A stretch of DNA of 64,000 nt from Clostridium zeae (GCF_017312485.1 NZ_BMBA01000001.1:558001-622000), one strand, 5' to 3'. Positions 9,101 to 17,672 are shown, numbered from the stretch's first letter. Program-made: numbers and translations. The notes: generated from the letters alone by a model not told the origin.

Positions 9101-11258
9101 TTTCTATTAAATCTGCAGGATTAAGATTATTTATCAGTACCTTATATTGAACTTCTGTGGTTTGACCTGGATTTATTGGATTTGTTAAAGTGAAGCCTGT
9201 AAAAGGATTGAGATTGGTATTTGAAACTCCATTTATCACAACACTTCCACTTACAAAAGAAGCACCTGGGATTTGAGGTTCTAAGACTTGAACATTTGTT
9301 GCAGGTTGATTTCCTACATTAGTTAGACTTAGTGTATAAGTTACTGTATCTCCAACTTTCGGATAATTATTGTTATTACATCTTTCTCCTATAACTTCTA
9401 CATATTGAACTTGAATAGAAGTTGAATTGCTGAATATAGTTTTTTCTCTTAAATATCCGAATTGGTTATATATATATCCAAAAGATATACAGCTTACGTT
9501 TGTAACCTTTGTTGAAGCTGGCAATGAATTCACTTTTGCTTGAAATACTATTTGAATACTATCTCCAACAGCTAAATTTGACAAAGTAAAGCCTGCTACA
9601 GGGTTATAGCTTCCATAAGCTGTTCCATTAATTAACACTGTACCATCTACAAAAGATGAAGCTGCATCAAGCTTATCTTGAAAGAACATATTTAAAGCAA
9701 GCTCTGTTCCTATATTCTTAATATTTACAGTATAAGTTACAGTATCTCCAATTGTTATATTATTTTTTGAAGAAGCTTTTGTTATTGATAATAAACCGTC
9801 CTGTACTATTACCTCAATAGTATTAGTGGCTCCGTAGTTCGTTATATTATCTAAGCCTGAGGTAAATTGATAGTTATAATTCACATTTTGATGGAGCATT
9901 CCACCAACTGGAATTGAATTCATCCTTACAGTGAATAGTACATTTACTATACCTCTAGCACTTATTGTTCCAAGATTTATTCCATTTGAAATATTTGCTG
10001 AAGGATAGGCTACTCCATTTATAGTAACTGAACCTGGTATAAATGAGGTAGTTGAATCAAGTAATGCTGATATTATCACATTGTTTGCTGCTAAATCACC
10101 ATCATTTCTTATTTTAACTGCATAAACTAAAGTTTCTCCTACTTCTACATTGTACTCTCCATCACCATCAATATCGTATAGATTTAAGGTTGCAATTATA
10201 TTTGGAGCCTTTGAAAGTACCTGTGTTCCTATAGCAACAAGCTGTACTCCATCGCCTTCAACGACTTCTGTTATCTGTCCTGCTAATAAGGTTTGATTAG
10301 GAACTAAGGTTTTAGATATATCTACATTAGTTATATCCCATTTATTTCTAGCTCCTAATTTTTGTGTAGGTACAAACCCATCATTGTTATTTATTCCATT
10401 AGTACCTATGATATTTAAAAGTCCATTACTGCTGCTTAGTGGATTAGCTACATTAATTGCTCCAGTGAAAAAGTTATTTCCTGGATTATTAGGTGATGTT
10501 CCTGGATTAGGATTGGGACTAGTTACAGAATTACCTATATTAGTAAGCTCAGCAAAGGATGGCCCAACTGATACAATTTCGCTTCCACTAAGGGGCTCAC
10601 CATTAGCGCAAACTAAAGTTACACTTCCTCTAAGATTTCCTTGATCTGCTCCAGTTGTAAAGCCAGTGACTGCATATTGAAGCGGTGTACTTGGAGTTGC
10701 AACTGCTATACCTGAACTATATATAATTTTCTGTGGCTTAAAGACGTCGTTTCTATATATTACTACTAAAGTCCATCCACCTCTTGAGTTACTAAGTCCT
10801 GTACTTGGTACACTTATAGGTACACCGATAACTGAATAACTCCCTGATAAAGCAGACTTTACTAAAGAGGTAACATCTGCAGCTCTAAACCTATCTATGG
10901 TTCCAGAAATTGAAGTATAACTTTCAGTATAGGTTGGAGTTATTGAGTAACTACCACTTGGCGTTGTAAAACTTATAGGAGTATCTTGCACACTCCTAAG
11001 ATCTAAAGCACCTGACACATTACTAAATACTGTAGAGTACCATACGAGTTCTGCATATCTTATTGTGCTGTTAGATAAAATATCTAAGCTTGCTGTACTC
11101 CCTGCTTGAGTCCAATCTCTTGTAGTGGTTCCATCTGTTTTTATAAGGTCAGATGTATTTATATCTGGCGCAGTAGTGCTTCCACATACAACTAACGAGT
11201 TTCCTGTTGACACCAATTGACATTTGTCAATTGCTGAAAATCGTTCTATAGTTGCCAT
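3180..11258 (-). CDS. Giant surface protein with 18 tandem DUF11 repeats
   Basis: A 2692-residue protein. The first about 350 residues form a distinct beta-rich domain followed by a Pro/Asn/Gly linker (SPNPNPGTSPNNPGN). From about residue 350 to the end I count 18 repeats of about 130 residues. Each opens with a variant of TK.VDKAYATIGDTLTYT, continues N.GN..A..V.F.D, then SFV.GSV.INGV.YP.YDP..GF.L, and ends SNTVTT. The last repeat stops early, after its V-x-F/Y-K strand. There is no Sec signal, LPxTG motif or membrane anchor. DUF11 repeats are immunoglobulin-like and found in bacterial and archaeal surface proteins. Absence of a signal next to SPOCS genes suggests mother-cell expression and spore-surface assembly; this is inference. 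AAAGGAG precedes the ATG. Confidence 0.85.
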   Translation of the reverse strand: MATIERFSAIDKCQLVSTGNSLVVCGSTTAPDINTSDLIKTDGTTTRDWTQAGSTASLDILSNSTIRYAELVWYSTVFSNVSGALDLRSVQDTPISFTTPSGSYSITPTYTESYTSISGTIDRFRAADVTSLVKSALSGSYSVIGVPISVPSTGLSNSRGGWTLVVIYRNDVFKPQKIIYSSGIAVATPSTPLQYAVTGFTTGADQGNLRGSVTLVCANGEPLSGSEIVSVGPSFAELTNIGNSVTSPNPNPGTSPNNPGNNFFTGAINVANPLSSSNGLLNIIGTNGINNNDGFVPTQKLGARNKWDITNVDISKTLVPNQTLLAGQITEVVEGDGVQLVAIGTQVLSKAPNIIATLNLYDIDGDGEYNVEVGETLVYAVKIRNDGDLAANNVIISALLDSTTSFIPGSVTINGVAYPSANISNGINLGTISARGIVNVLFTVRMNSIPVGGMLHQNVNYNYQFTSGLDNITNYGATNTIEVIVQDGLLSITKASSKNNITIGDTVTYTVNIKNIGTELALNMFFQDKLDAASSFVDGTVLINGTAYGSYNPVAGFTLSNLAVGDSIQIVFQAKVNSLPASTKVTNVSCISFGYIYNQFGYLREKTIFSNSTSIQVQYVEVIGERCNNNNYPKVGDTVTYTLSLTNVGNQPATNVQVLEPQIPGASFVSGSVVINGVSNTNLNPFTGFTLTNPINPGQTTEVQYKVLINNLNPADLIENIAKVPFKYQISSGGTVIDAEKDSNKVDTVANFVCMNVNKSVDKAYAEIGDILYYKVDVTNGGNINAFNTVFLDSLQPEVSFVTGSVAINGISYSSYDPTRGFTIGSVCPEEVVEVTFQAKVNTIPVPNIIYNQASLVYSYKPDPNGSVLSGTILSNTVQTIINKAQYTVVKSVDKAYAEVGDTIVYTIAINNTGTVPLTKMKFADFLGVYLVYYTGSLYINGVNYPELDPSSQFPINDMNPGDTTTIVFGATIISNPPVGYISNVAEVTLSYKQNPDSMEVTKTEYSNEVKTYVPNAVIALLKSVDKAYASVGDILTYSFTATNTGNTNIINTLFSDIIQAEASFVSGSVIVNGVNKPNYDPQAGFTLGTLAAGQVVSVEFKVIVNSLPTPNTIKDSGTVNFSYYVDPAQQPISKTTNSNTVTTIISSYSATLTKVVDKAYATIGDVLTYTITANNTGTVTLSNVSFIDTLTNGATFLQGSVVVDGVSKPNANPLTGFTINNILPGGNTVILFKATVTSVPTPAQIKNTAYIAFKYQMSPTSPYLDGSLTSNTVTTNITTISVTNTKSVSKVYATVGDTLTYTSTIVNNGNTNLINTTFIDNVPNNTTFVGGSVKINGVSYTGYDPNLGFTLGVINPGGTAIVTFDVTVNSVPLNGFVNNSSVLNYQYKIDPNGQPISANVTSNTVTTFINLGDMTITKTADRTIVRITDVITYNFVLSNAGNTALKNILFKDIIQAESSFNNGSVYVNGVNRPSFNPNTGFVLNDIPVGQQTTVSFTVTANEIPQNNILLNKADVTYSYYVDPNGNPITNTKSSNTTTVYVYNTIVSANKLVDKAIAKLGDTLNFTIAIKNEGNVPAQHVFFQDILDSQISFIADSVYINGIQELGYNPNNGFNLSDIAAGATTTVTFAATVVSRSTDNLILNYATINYDYTVGTEVITATINTNTTQTYVAVGELTLTKSVDKVYATLGDNLAYTVLVKNTGSVNATNISFKDLISASATFNSGTVVVDGVAQSTYDPNIGFTLTDLAPNGYHTVSFTVNVKTLPQSGNINNTADATFTYKLTPTDNPVTITTTSNTVTTYIRIGNLTATKEVDKTYATIGDILNYTVTINNTGNSNCFAVFFKDIIQNNASFVSGSVKVNGVTHVDYNPITGFNLEDIPGYGNAVVTFAVTVQTLPQNYIIYNNATVGYKYYINPANPPVVVEAISNTVSTLINVGALTATKAVSKAYATLDDLVSYTVTILNTGNTTAKNVNFRDVIPQGLTFVTGSVTINNVSYPSLNPYSSFTLGNIIAGDTVVVSFDAVVTSIPTPSLVSNTANITFSYRINPNGPDIPVIVNSNAVTTQINQGSITLNKTVDKAFATMGYVLTYTIVVTNTGNVRADNVIFTDNLQSDISFNQGSVKINGTTMPDYNPNAGFTLGNIEPLSQVIVVFTATVVDAPTQDAVLNTAFGTFSYKINPNGSYYNKTTQSNTVSTIIVKPNLNATKVVNKAYATLQDLLNYSVLVKNTGNTPISQLFFGDFLSDGAIFKAGTVTIDGVSYPTYDPLIGFNLPNNLLAGLTSLVEFQSIVTSLPIPPVVTNYAVSNGLYYVDPNGPTYPISATSNTVATNINIGSLSNIKTVDKLYAKVNDTVTYTSTIINTGNVYDTNIFFQDLLQNELSFITGTVSVNGVIYPTLNPQTGFALADLAPGQSVTIVFTAKITALPTPAYVVNNSLVNFSYKIDPSGTSITKNQQSNTVTTNVVLGKLNVVKTVDKPIATIGDTLTYTITLTNVGNVIDSEVFFQDNPSEGVSFVTGSVKVNNVSQPGYDPTVGFSLGDIGVGNVVTVQFKVNVVAVPSTNQVTNQAVVPFKYVVDPKQPPFSDTAYSNTVTTNIAYGNLNVTKAVNKQYATIGEQLTYTITIVNTGNIDATNVVFVDPTPHNSMFVIGSVTVNGVAYPSYNPSAGFNLNTMTPGQIITVVYKVEVVNLC

Positions 11259-11484
11259 TTGCTTTTCTCCTTTTCTTAGTCATAGTATTATAAGCCTTAT
11301 ATACAGATAAAACATATCTTCAGACAATGCCTTCCAAATGACTCATCTATAAAAAGCCTCCTTATATGATATTTTTAAAAACAAATATACGTTACAGCAT
11401 TGTGATTTTTTAATCATAAATTTAAGCAAACACCACTAAATCTGAATATACTGAAGCATAAAACTTATAAGGAGTGGTATCACT
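11259..11484. promoter_or_regulatory. Divergent promoter region of the two DUF11 genes
   Basis: The 226 bases between the starts of the 2692- and 1144-residue genes must hold both promoters. Ribosome binding sites are clear on both sides (AAAGGAG leftward, AAGGAG rightward at about 11470). CATAAATT near 11415 resembles a sigma-K -10 element, but the matching AC at the right -35 spacing is not convincing, so the sigma factor is left open. Confidence 0.4.
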
Positions 11485-14400
11485 ATGCCTTCTAGTATAC
11501 TTACTATGAGTATTGACAAAACTCAAAATGTACCAATTATAGTAGGAAATACTTCTGCTTTTGATATAAGCATTAAAAATATTAGTTCTACCCAAAGATT
11601 ATATAATTTAGGGCTTACTTTAACCTTACCTGATGGAATGTCGCTTTCTTCCTCCACGCTACCTCAAACCTCTACAACTTCAAATTCAGATAATAGCACA
11701 ACCTACTCATGGGTAAATATTAAAGATCTAGCCCCAATGGAAATCAATTTTTTATTTAGTATTACAGTAAAATGTAATACTAAATTTAAGAATGGTACCT
11801 ATGTTCCTTTTGGATATACCTTCTCAAATATAAGTGTAAGTTGCCAAGCTGATACGATGCCGAGAGGTATTTACGATATAAACAATGAGATTATCACACA
11901 GAGCATATCTATGACCTTTACTACAATTAGATTTTCAAGCACTATAGCTACATCAGGAAAGGTATTGAAGGGTGCTGGAACATCTGCTTCCCAAGCTAAC
12001 TATACTCAGGTTACCACAGCCACTTGCAAGTTCACTAACAATTCTATAAGCTCTTCTTTAGTGAATATAACTATGCTTTTAGATGACGGTATAAGATATA
12101 TAGGTAACCTTTCAGTTTCAGGAACAGATGCCTCTCAGTTTAATTCTCCTACTGTAAGCCTAATTAGTAAAAATGGAAAGCTTTATACTCAGCTGTACTT
12201 TGGTAATATAAATCTTTCAGTAAGCAGCAGCACTACCTTAACCTTTAGCTATGCAGTTTGGAATCAGTATAATAATAATACCGGAGGTTTTATTACTCAC
12301 GGTACTGTTCTTAATATGTCAGTTAATATGGTTTCAGCTGATCCACTTGTTATCTCTAGTTCTGATAGCAGCACTAAATTTTCAGCCATGGACTTAATAA
12401 TAACCACCTCTATAAATAAAGCTAATGTTGATGTACAGAATAATGTAAGCTACACCTATGTATTTAAAGTAGGTCAGTACTACAATATTCAAAGTATACT
12501 TGTACACTACTTCATCCCTGATGGAATTTACTATATATCAAGTTCAGTTAATCCAACCTCAGTTTTAGATAATCCTACACTTCAAGGGTTCTATTTAACT
12601 TACAATTTTTCACTAGCCACTGAAAACTCTAGTAAGAGTGTTACCATTAATGCCAAGGTCGATAGCTATTATAGATATAAATTTAATAGTCAGGGTTTGA
12701 ATCTACCTGTAGTCGCATCCGATCCATTTTTAGCTACTACAGACATTACAGGTGCTCTTGTTCCAAACTTAAGTCAAGTCTCTGATAATTCCAGTGTTAG
12801 CTGCTCAATTGCTATTGGTGAAATAACTAAGCAGTTTGTTAGAGCCTATTATAAGGATGGAACTCGGAAAAATATAAATACTTTAGCTCCTGGTGACCTT
12901 GCTGAATACAACCTAAGCTATAATGCTTCTTCACTAAAGGCTATTCAAAAAGAAGTTTATATAGATGACTTTTTTCCGCTATCTGCTGATCCAATAGATA
13001 ATCTTTCTTATGAATACTCTGGAGTTAAGCCTATTACTTCTCCAAAGCTCATAAGTCCTCATGGTATAGATTTCTATTATGGTGATATTCCAGGAATGTC
13101 TTCAAGCACTATTAAGTTTAAGGTACCTATAGCACTGCTTGGCTCTTCCTCACAAAATGCAAACCTTATGAAACTTAAAGGTATTAACACCTATGGGAAT
13201 GCATACAGTGGTCGTTCTCAAGTAAATTTCAATATAGGTGCTCCAAATCTAACTTTAACTAAAACTGTACTAGGTCCTAATAAAAATGCTATAAAAGCAA
13301 ATGAAGTTTACACTTATACCATAACCATAAGCAATTCTAATAATTTAGGAACTGAAACCGATGCCTTCGACTTTACACTAACAGATGCTTTATTAGCAAG
13401 CTGGTTCACAATTGATTTGAATAGTTTAAAAGTAACTGGTTCTGGGAACTATAATCCTCCAGTTGTTCAAGGAAGTAATGTTGTTCTCTATATAAATAAA
13501 CTCTCTCCAGGTAGTTCAATAGCTTTAACCTACAAAGTTACAATAAACTCACAACTTGCTCCTGGCATTAGTTTAACAACTACAGCAACTACCACTAATC
13601 CTTATTCACAAATTTATAACCCATCCTCAACTAATTTTCAATACACTGGTCTAAACAAAAGTGCTTCAGTTACAATAGCTTCAGCAGCGATTACTCTAAC
13701 AAAAACTAATTATAACGATACTTTTAAGGTAGGTTCCCCTATAACCTACGAACTAACAGTAACCGTTCCTGAAGGAACTATAGCCTATGGACTTTTTATA
13801 AGAGATACCCTTCCAAGCGGCGGACAGATATATGTAGGACCTTCCTATAAAAATGGAACTAATATTACACCTGCTGTCTCTTCTAATATTGTAACTTTTC
13901 CTAGTGAAGGCACTGTAGATGGTAGATTAAAAGCTCAAACTATAGCTTATATCTTTACCAGTAAAATAAGTAATGCAAATAAGAGTGTTAATGCAACAAC
14001 CTCAACTCAAACCAATACTGTTCAATGCTTATATCAACAAATACAAGGAGGAGCTTTTAGTACAATTAGTAAGAGTTTAACCATAACAGTTAATCATCCA
14101 AATATTATTATGAATTTAAACGCAACGGACAAGACAACTTCTACTGTATATACTGAGAAGGCAAATATAAACACCAATGCTATAATGCAGTTTAAATTGA
14201 TTTTTCAAAACAATAGTGCTATCAGCATAGTAAATGGAACTATAGAAATTCCGATAGACACTAATTTTTTATTTTCTTCACTAGATGCCTCAGTGTTATG
14301 TAGTGCTGTTTATAATTCATCTTCAAAAAAACTTGCTATAACTATACCAATGCTAGCTTCAAGCTCTTCTGGCTACGTTACTTTCACTCTGCTTCCTAAA

Positions 14401-14919
14401 TCAAATTTAAAAGCTGGTACCACAATCAATACACAAGCTACCGCTGTAGCCTATTACAATGATATATCTCCTACCAAAGTATATAGCGGTGAAAAAAGTA
14501 ATGTGCTCAGCTGTATTTTGCAACCTGGGGTTTCTCTAAATCCAAACCCACTATATGCACTAAATCCATCAACTTCTTTCTTAGTTACACCACCTGGTGG
14601 TACAGCAGAGATACTAACCTATTTTAAAAACACTGGCGGAGGCTACGACGATTTTACGTTAACTATACAAAAAGTTGCTATATCTTATAAGCTTTATATT
14701 GACGATGTTAAAATAGCTGATATCTCACCAAATACTTTATATAGTGCTGATTTACCTGCTATGTCCAACTTAGCCCCTAATACAAGCAAAATAATAAAAA
14801 TAATTGCAATTATACCATCAAGTCAAGCCTTAGGCATAAGGTACGACTTTACAGTTACAGTTAAGTCCAAAACTAGTCCATACCCTGAAAAAACTGTCTT
14901 AAATATAGATCCATTTTAA
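11485..14919 (+). CDS. Large DUF11-like repeat surface protein
   Basis: A 1144-residue protein made of Ig-like beta modules. Clear DUF11-type openings occur near residue 588 (LTLTKTVLG, then YTYTITISNSN) and near 735 (ITLTKTNYNDTFKVGSPITYEL). A C-terminal module near 1030 (VTPPGGTAEILTYFKNTG) resembles CARDB/NPCBM-associated domains that bind through backbone contacts. The N-terminus (MPSSILTMSIDKTQNVPII) is itself a repeat strand, so there is no signal peptide, and there is no C-terminal anchor. It is divergently transcribed from the 18-repeat gene and probably works with it on the same surface. It is rich in Ser, Thr and Asn and poor in Cys. Exact substrate or partner is unknown. Confidence 0.75.
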   Translation: MPSSILTMSIDKTQNVPIIVGNTSAFDISIKNISSTQRLYNLGLTLTLPDGMSLSSSTLPQTSTTSNSDNSTTYSWVNIKDLAPMEINFLFSITVKCNTKFKNGTYVPFGYTFSNISVSCQADTMPRGIYDINNEIITQSISMTFTTIRFSSTIATSGKVLKGAGTSASQANYTQVTTATCKFTNNSISSSLVNITMLLDDGIRYIGNLSVSGTDASQFNSPTVSLISKNGKLYTQLYFGNINLSVSSSTTLTFSYAVWNQYNNNTGGFITHGTVLNMSVNMVSADPLVISSSDSSTKFSAMDLIITTSINKANVDVQNNVSYTYVFKVGQYYNIQSILVHYFIPDGIYYISSSVNPTSVLDNPTLQGFYLTYNFSLATENSSKSVTINAKVDSYYRYKFNSQGLNLPVVASDPFLATTDITGALVPNLSQVSDNSSVSCSIAIGEITKQFVRAYYKDGTRKNINTLAPGDLAEYNLSYNASSLKAIQKEVYIDDFFPLSADPIDNLSYEYSGVKPITSPKLISPHGIDFYYGDIPGMSSSTIKFKVPIALLGSSSQNANLMKLKGINTYGNAYSGRSQVNFNIGAPNLTLTKTVLGPNKNAIKANEVYTYTITISNSNNLGTETDAFDFTLTDALLASWFTIDLNSLKVTGSGNYNPPVVQGSNVVLYINKLSPGSSIALTYKVTINSQLAPGISLTTTATTTNPYSQIYNPSSTNFQYTGLNKSASVTIASAAITLTKTNYNDTFKVGSPITYELTVTVPEGTIAYGLFIRDTLPSGGQIYVGPSYKNGTNITPAVSSNIVTFPSEGTVDGRLKAQTIAYIFTSKISNANKSVNATTSTQTNTVQCLYQQIQGGAFSTISKSLTITVNHPNIIMNLNATDKTTSTVYTEKANINTNAIMQFKLIFQNNSAISIVNGTIEIPIDTNFLFSSLDASVLCSAVYNSSSKKLAITIPMLASSSSGYVTFTLLPKSNLKAGTTINTQATAVAYYNDISPTKVYSGEKSNVLSCILQPGVSLNPNPLYALNPSTSFLVTPPGGTAEILTYFKNTGGGYDDFTLTIQKVAISYKLYIDDVKIADISPNTLYSADLPAMSNLAPNTSKIIKIIAIIPSSQALGIRYDFTVTVKSKTSPYPEKTVLNIDPF

Positions 14920-14932
14920 TAAGCTAACGTAT

Positions 14933-14996
14933 TATGTAAAAACACCGCAAAATTCATTTGAATAATGCGGTGTTTTAAGTAATTATTAGTTTTTTA
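14933..14996. terminator. Terminator-like dispersed element C, copy 1
   Basis: Stem AACACCGCA (14941-14949) with TGCGGTGTT (14966-14974) is followed by TTTT on the + strand and preceded by an A run. It separates the converging DUF11-like gene and MBL gene. Loop sequence (ATTCATTTGAATAA) and the following AATTATTAGTTTTTTATT are shared with copies at 15.8, 16.6 and 20.0 kb. Confidence 0.85.
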
Positions 14997-15696
14997 TTGG
15001 TGTTACTTTAAATTCATCTCCATTATTTAGCCAGACTGTCTTAGTAGATAAATTTTCTTCCATAATCTTATCATTTAGTCTGCTAAAAGATATTTTAGAA
15101 TTATTAAGTGAAAATCTTTGTGCAATATCTTGATGTATTGGAATAAAATATTTAGGCTTTAAGTCATTTAAACATTTTAGCATGCCTTTCTCTCCCATTG
15201 TCATTGGTAGCAAATATCGTGTTACAGTTAACATTGCGATATCTATTGTAAATTTTTCAGATATACTCTTCATGAACTTTCCATAATAAGTATCACCAGA
15301 AAAATATATTGTTGAACCTTCTGCTCTAACAATATATCCAACAGTAGGACATAAATGATTGGCTTGTACAACAGTTATTGAAAAATCACCTATATTAAGT
15401 TCATCACCTTTTCTAATCCACTTACTCTTAAAAATTAATGGTTTTAGTGACCCCTTTGGAGAATATATAGGACATTTGTTTTTAAATTTGTTCAAAAACA
15501 TTATGTCCATATGGTCAAAATGCTCATGGCTAAGTAAAATTGCGTCAAGGTGGTCAATAGATTTATAATAAGTTGAAACTGAAGCGGTTCTCTTATAAAA
15601 TAAGTTTCCGAAATTATTAAAATATGGGTCAAATAATATTTGTGAATTTTTACTTGATAATAATATTGTACAGTTCCCTAATAACTGTATTTTCAT
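14986..15696 (-). CDS. Metallo-beta-lactamase fold hydrolase (UlaG-like)
   Basis: A 236-residue MBL-fold enzyme. It has the zinc motif SHEHFDHMD (the HxHxDH signature) at about residue 56, a second ligand region ANHLCPTVGY, the SGDTYYG motif near 133, and a terminal-His region IPIHQD near 186. The short compact form and the opening LGNCTILL are typical of the UlaG/YtnP-like branch, which acts on small molecules such as lactones or phosphoesters. Substrate is unknown. GGGGGAAG lies just before the ATG. The coding end overlaps the tail of element C. Confidence 0.8.
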   Translation of the reverse strand: MKIQLLGNCTILLSSKNSQILFDPYFNNFGNLFYKRTASVSTYYKSIDHLDAILLSHEHFDHMDIMFLNKFKNKCPIYSPKGSLKPLIFKSKWIRKGDELNIGDFSITVVQANHLCPTVGYIVRAEGSTIYFSGDTYYGKFMKSISEKFTIDIAMLTVTRYLLPMTMGEKGMLKCLNDLKPKYFIPIHQDIAQRFSLNNSKISFSRLNDKIMEENLSTKTVWLNNGDEFKVTPIKN

Positions 15697-15819
15697 ACGC
15701 TTCCCCCCCTAACCTAACTTCATTTTATTTCCAATTCAATTATATGCAAAATATTGATTAAAACATACTGCAAATAGTCATGCTCGCATATGACTTTTGT
15801 CATAATCTTCTTGAATTAC

Positions 15820-15870
15820 CACGTAAAAATACCGCAAGATTCATTTGAATAATGCGGTGTTTCAAGTAAA
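15820..15870. terminator. Terminator-like dispersed element C, copy 2
   Basis: Stem ATACCGCA (15829-15836) with TGCGGTGT (15853-15860) contains one T-G pair and has the same loop as copy 1. It lies just past the 3' end of the leftward VanZ gene and shares the flank TTGAATTAC(C/G)ACGTAAAAA with copy 3. Confidence 0.7.
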
Positions 15871-15873
15871 TAT

Positions 15874-16422
15874 TCATAATCTCAATCTCACCTTGAATAA
15901 TAGAAATAATAAAACAGGTAATCCTATTGCAGAAAGTATTGTAATAGCAACACGTACTTTTTTCTTATCCCTCAATATAAACAATAAAAACTTGTACCCT
16001 AATATGCCAACTAGTCCACCCAAACAATTTAAAATTATGTCATCAATATCAGATGCTCCAATGCCTAAAATCCCCTGAATGATTTCTATAAATAAACTCA
16101 CTATGAATATAAAGAACAGATTGTTTATTACTTTTTTATTTTTCTTGAATAATAACAAATATGTACCAAGAGGCATAAAGATAACTATATTGCCAACCAC
16201 ATTACTAAAAGCGAATCTTTTTATAGTGGCCGAATTGCTAAATATATATTCCTTAATGCTATAAAAAGGAATGAGATTGATTGACCTCTCTGAATTCCTT
16301 TGATTATTAAACAAATCAAAAAGCGAAACTCTTGAAAATAACAATAATTTAATTAAAAAAAGTATATAACAAATGAAAACTCCATATAAAAAGACTGTTT
16401 GAATCCTCTCTCGTTTATTCAT
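15874..16422 (-). CDS. VanZ family membrane protein
   Basis: A 182-residue protein. The ATG at 16422 is preferred to one at 16440 because AATGGAG lies 6 bases ahead. It has about five hydrophobic segments. The VanZ signature appears as NLIPFYSIKEYIF, then NVVGNIVIFMPLG, then IEIIQGILGIGASDIDDIILNCLGGLVGILGY. VanZ-family proteins are small membrane proteins of uncertain activity, with some members raising teicoplanin resistance. No van operon is nearby, so a resistance role is not implied. It is flanked by element C copies on both sides. Confidence 0.85.
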   Translation of the reverse strand: MNKRERIQTVFLYGVFICYILFLIKLLLFSRVSLFDLFNNQRNSERSINLIPFYSIKEYIFSNSATIKRFAFSNVVGNIVIFMPLGTYLLLFKKNKKVINNLFFIFIVSLFIEIIQGILGIGASDIDDIILNCLGGLVGILGYKFLLFILRDKKKVRVAITILSAIGLPVLLFLLFKVRLRL

Positions 16423-16825
16423 AATTTCTCCATTTTTCATTCCATTCTTTATTATTCTCTGACGTTCAATTTATAAATAATAAGTAGTTATTATTTATCT
16501 ACTACTATTACTTAACACCTTGTAATTATATCATCAAAAAACAATTTCCACCAAGACATAATATAGTTAGTTACGACGCCTTATTCTTGAATTACGACGT
16601 AAAAACACTGCAAAACTCAATTATGAATAATGCAGTGTTTTAATTAATTATTAGTTTTTTATTTACATGACGTTAAATAAGAAGATTGCGAACAAAATTT
16701 TATCCTCACAGATTTTTCTTAGAACTGACTTCCCTATTTCTTTCATCGAAACCAAGTTCTAAATGAAATTTAAATCTTTACAATTTACATATATTACAAT
16801 TACCATCATCTATGAAATACTCTTT
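16423..16825. repeat. Intergenic region with element C, copy 3
   Basis: The only recognisable object in these 403 bases is the third element C copy at about 16580-16665. Its stem is AACACTGCA (16604-16612) with TGCAGTGTT (16631-16639). Compared with copy 1, both sides of one base pair changed together (C to T, G to A), a compensatory change that supports a functional hairpin. The 3' flank TAATTATTAGTTTTTTATTT is shared with copy 4. Confidence 0.7.
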
Positions 16826-17305
16826 CTAATTAAGTACATATTTAATTGCTTGTTCAACAAATTCCCTTGGCATGGCAGTTTTGCTAACTACTTCATCAAC
16901 GGATAGTCCTTGTTTATAAAGACGATTTACTACACCTTCCATTGCTTCTCCTATTGATACAATATGTTTATCAGGGTCATAGAAAGTTATCCCTCTTTGC
17001 CCCCAAGGTGCTTCTTGTATTTCATGTATAAATTCGACCTTTAATTGTTTGAGTTCATTATATATATCATCTAATTCCTCTGTTTCAAAATTTAACTCAA
17101 CACTATTAGACCCGTATGAAATCATACGAGAACCTTTCATTCTGTGTATTTCTTCAAAGTGAGTTCTTAAATGAATTGCTAAACCACTTTCAAAAGAAAC
17201 ATTTACTCCAAAATCATATATTACTTTTTGCTTTAAAATCTTTTCATAAAAATTCCTTGAAAGTTCAAGATTTTCAACCAGTATAATAGGACCCATAAAT
17301 TTCAT
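16826..17305 (-). CDS. VOC (glyoxalase-fold) family protein
   Basis: A 159-residue protein. Residues 1-120 follow the vicinal-oxygen-chelate fold: GPIILVENLELSRNFYEKIL at the start, an acidic VELNFETEELDDIYNEL helix in the middle and GITFYDPDKHIVSIGE at the end, where the last E is a usual metal ligand. Such proteins include glyoxalases, dioxygenases and drug-binding resistance proteins. The last about 37 residues (EGVVNRLYKQGLSVDEVV, then a helix) look like a small helical, HTH-like tail not part of the VOC fold. Substrate is unknown. It is a single gene. Confidence 0.8.
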   Translation of the reverse strand: MKFMGPIILVENLELSRNFYEKILKQKVIYDFGVNVSFESGLAIHLRTHFEEIHRMKGSRMISYGSNSVELNFETEELDDIYNELKQLKVEFIHEIQEAPWGQRGITFYDPDKHIVSIGEAMEGVVNRLYKQGLSVDEVVSKTAMPREFVEQAIKYVLN

Positions 17306-17672
17306 TTCTCTATCCCCCGTATTCTATTAAATTAATGTTTTTGTGTTGTATTATATATAGTATATAAACCAACTTAATTCGCAATTTCCTACTACTCTGT
17401 CTTAATTATCATTTATTATACCATATTACACCAATTAACTCTAAGAAAACTGTAGACCTTAGAGTATTTTAAAATAATTTTTTTACTGCATTATTCAATT
17501 TTCAAAGAGCATTGTTCGTATTCTAAATTTCACATGTTACGTCGCAATATTTTTCAAATTGCGACTAAAAAGCATCATGAAATTATTTATATAATCTTAA
17601 AATCATGTAACTTGATGTTTCAATAAGATCTCCCTTTAAACATAAAATTTAATGTATGATAATTTACTATTA
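17306..17672. other. Intergenic region, no gene seen
   Basis: 367 AT-rich bases between two leftward genes. No ORF with a ribosome binding site and no stable hairpin with a U-tract was recognised. The promoter of the VOC gene is presumably near 17340. Confidence 0.4.

Noticed and set aside
10384-10644. 86-codon rightward frame inside the giant DUF11 gene
   Set aside because: It lies antisense to a strongly supported coding region, is Pro/Leu-rich as expected for the complement of Asn/Gly/Ser-rich repeats, and has no ribosome binding site.
3180-11258. Tandem repeats as a CRISPR array or satellite DNA
   Set aside because: The repeats are about 390 bases, diverged at DNA level, and keep one open reading frame, so they are protein repeats.
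11259-11484. Sigma-K promoter for the DUF11 genes
   Set aside because: CATAAATT resembles a sigma-K -10 element but the -35 AC is at the wrong distance and no equivalent exists on the other strand, so it is not claimed.
15874-16422. VanZ proteins as evidence of a vancomycin resistance cluster
   Set aside because: No vanH, vanA, vanX, vanR or vanS genes are present; VanZ-family proteins are common in clostridia without resistance.
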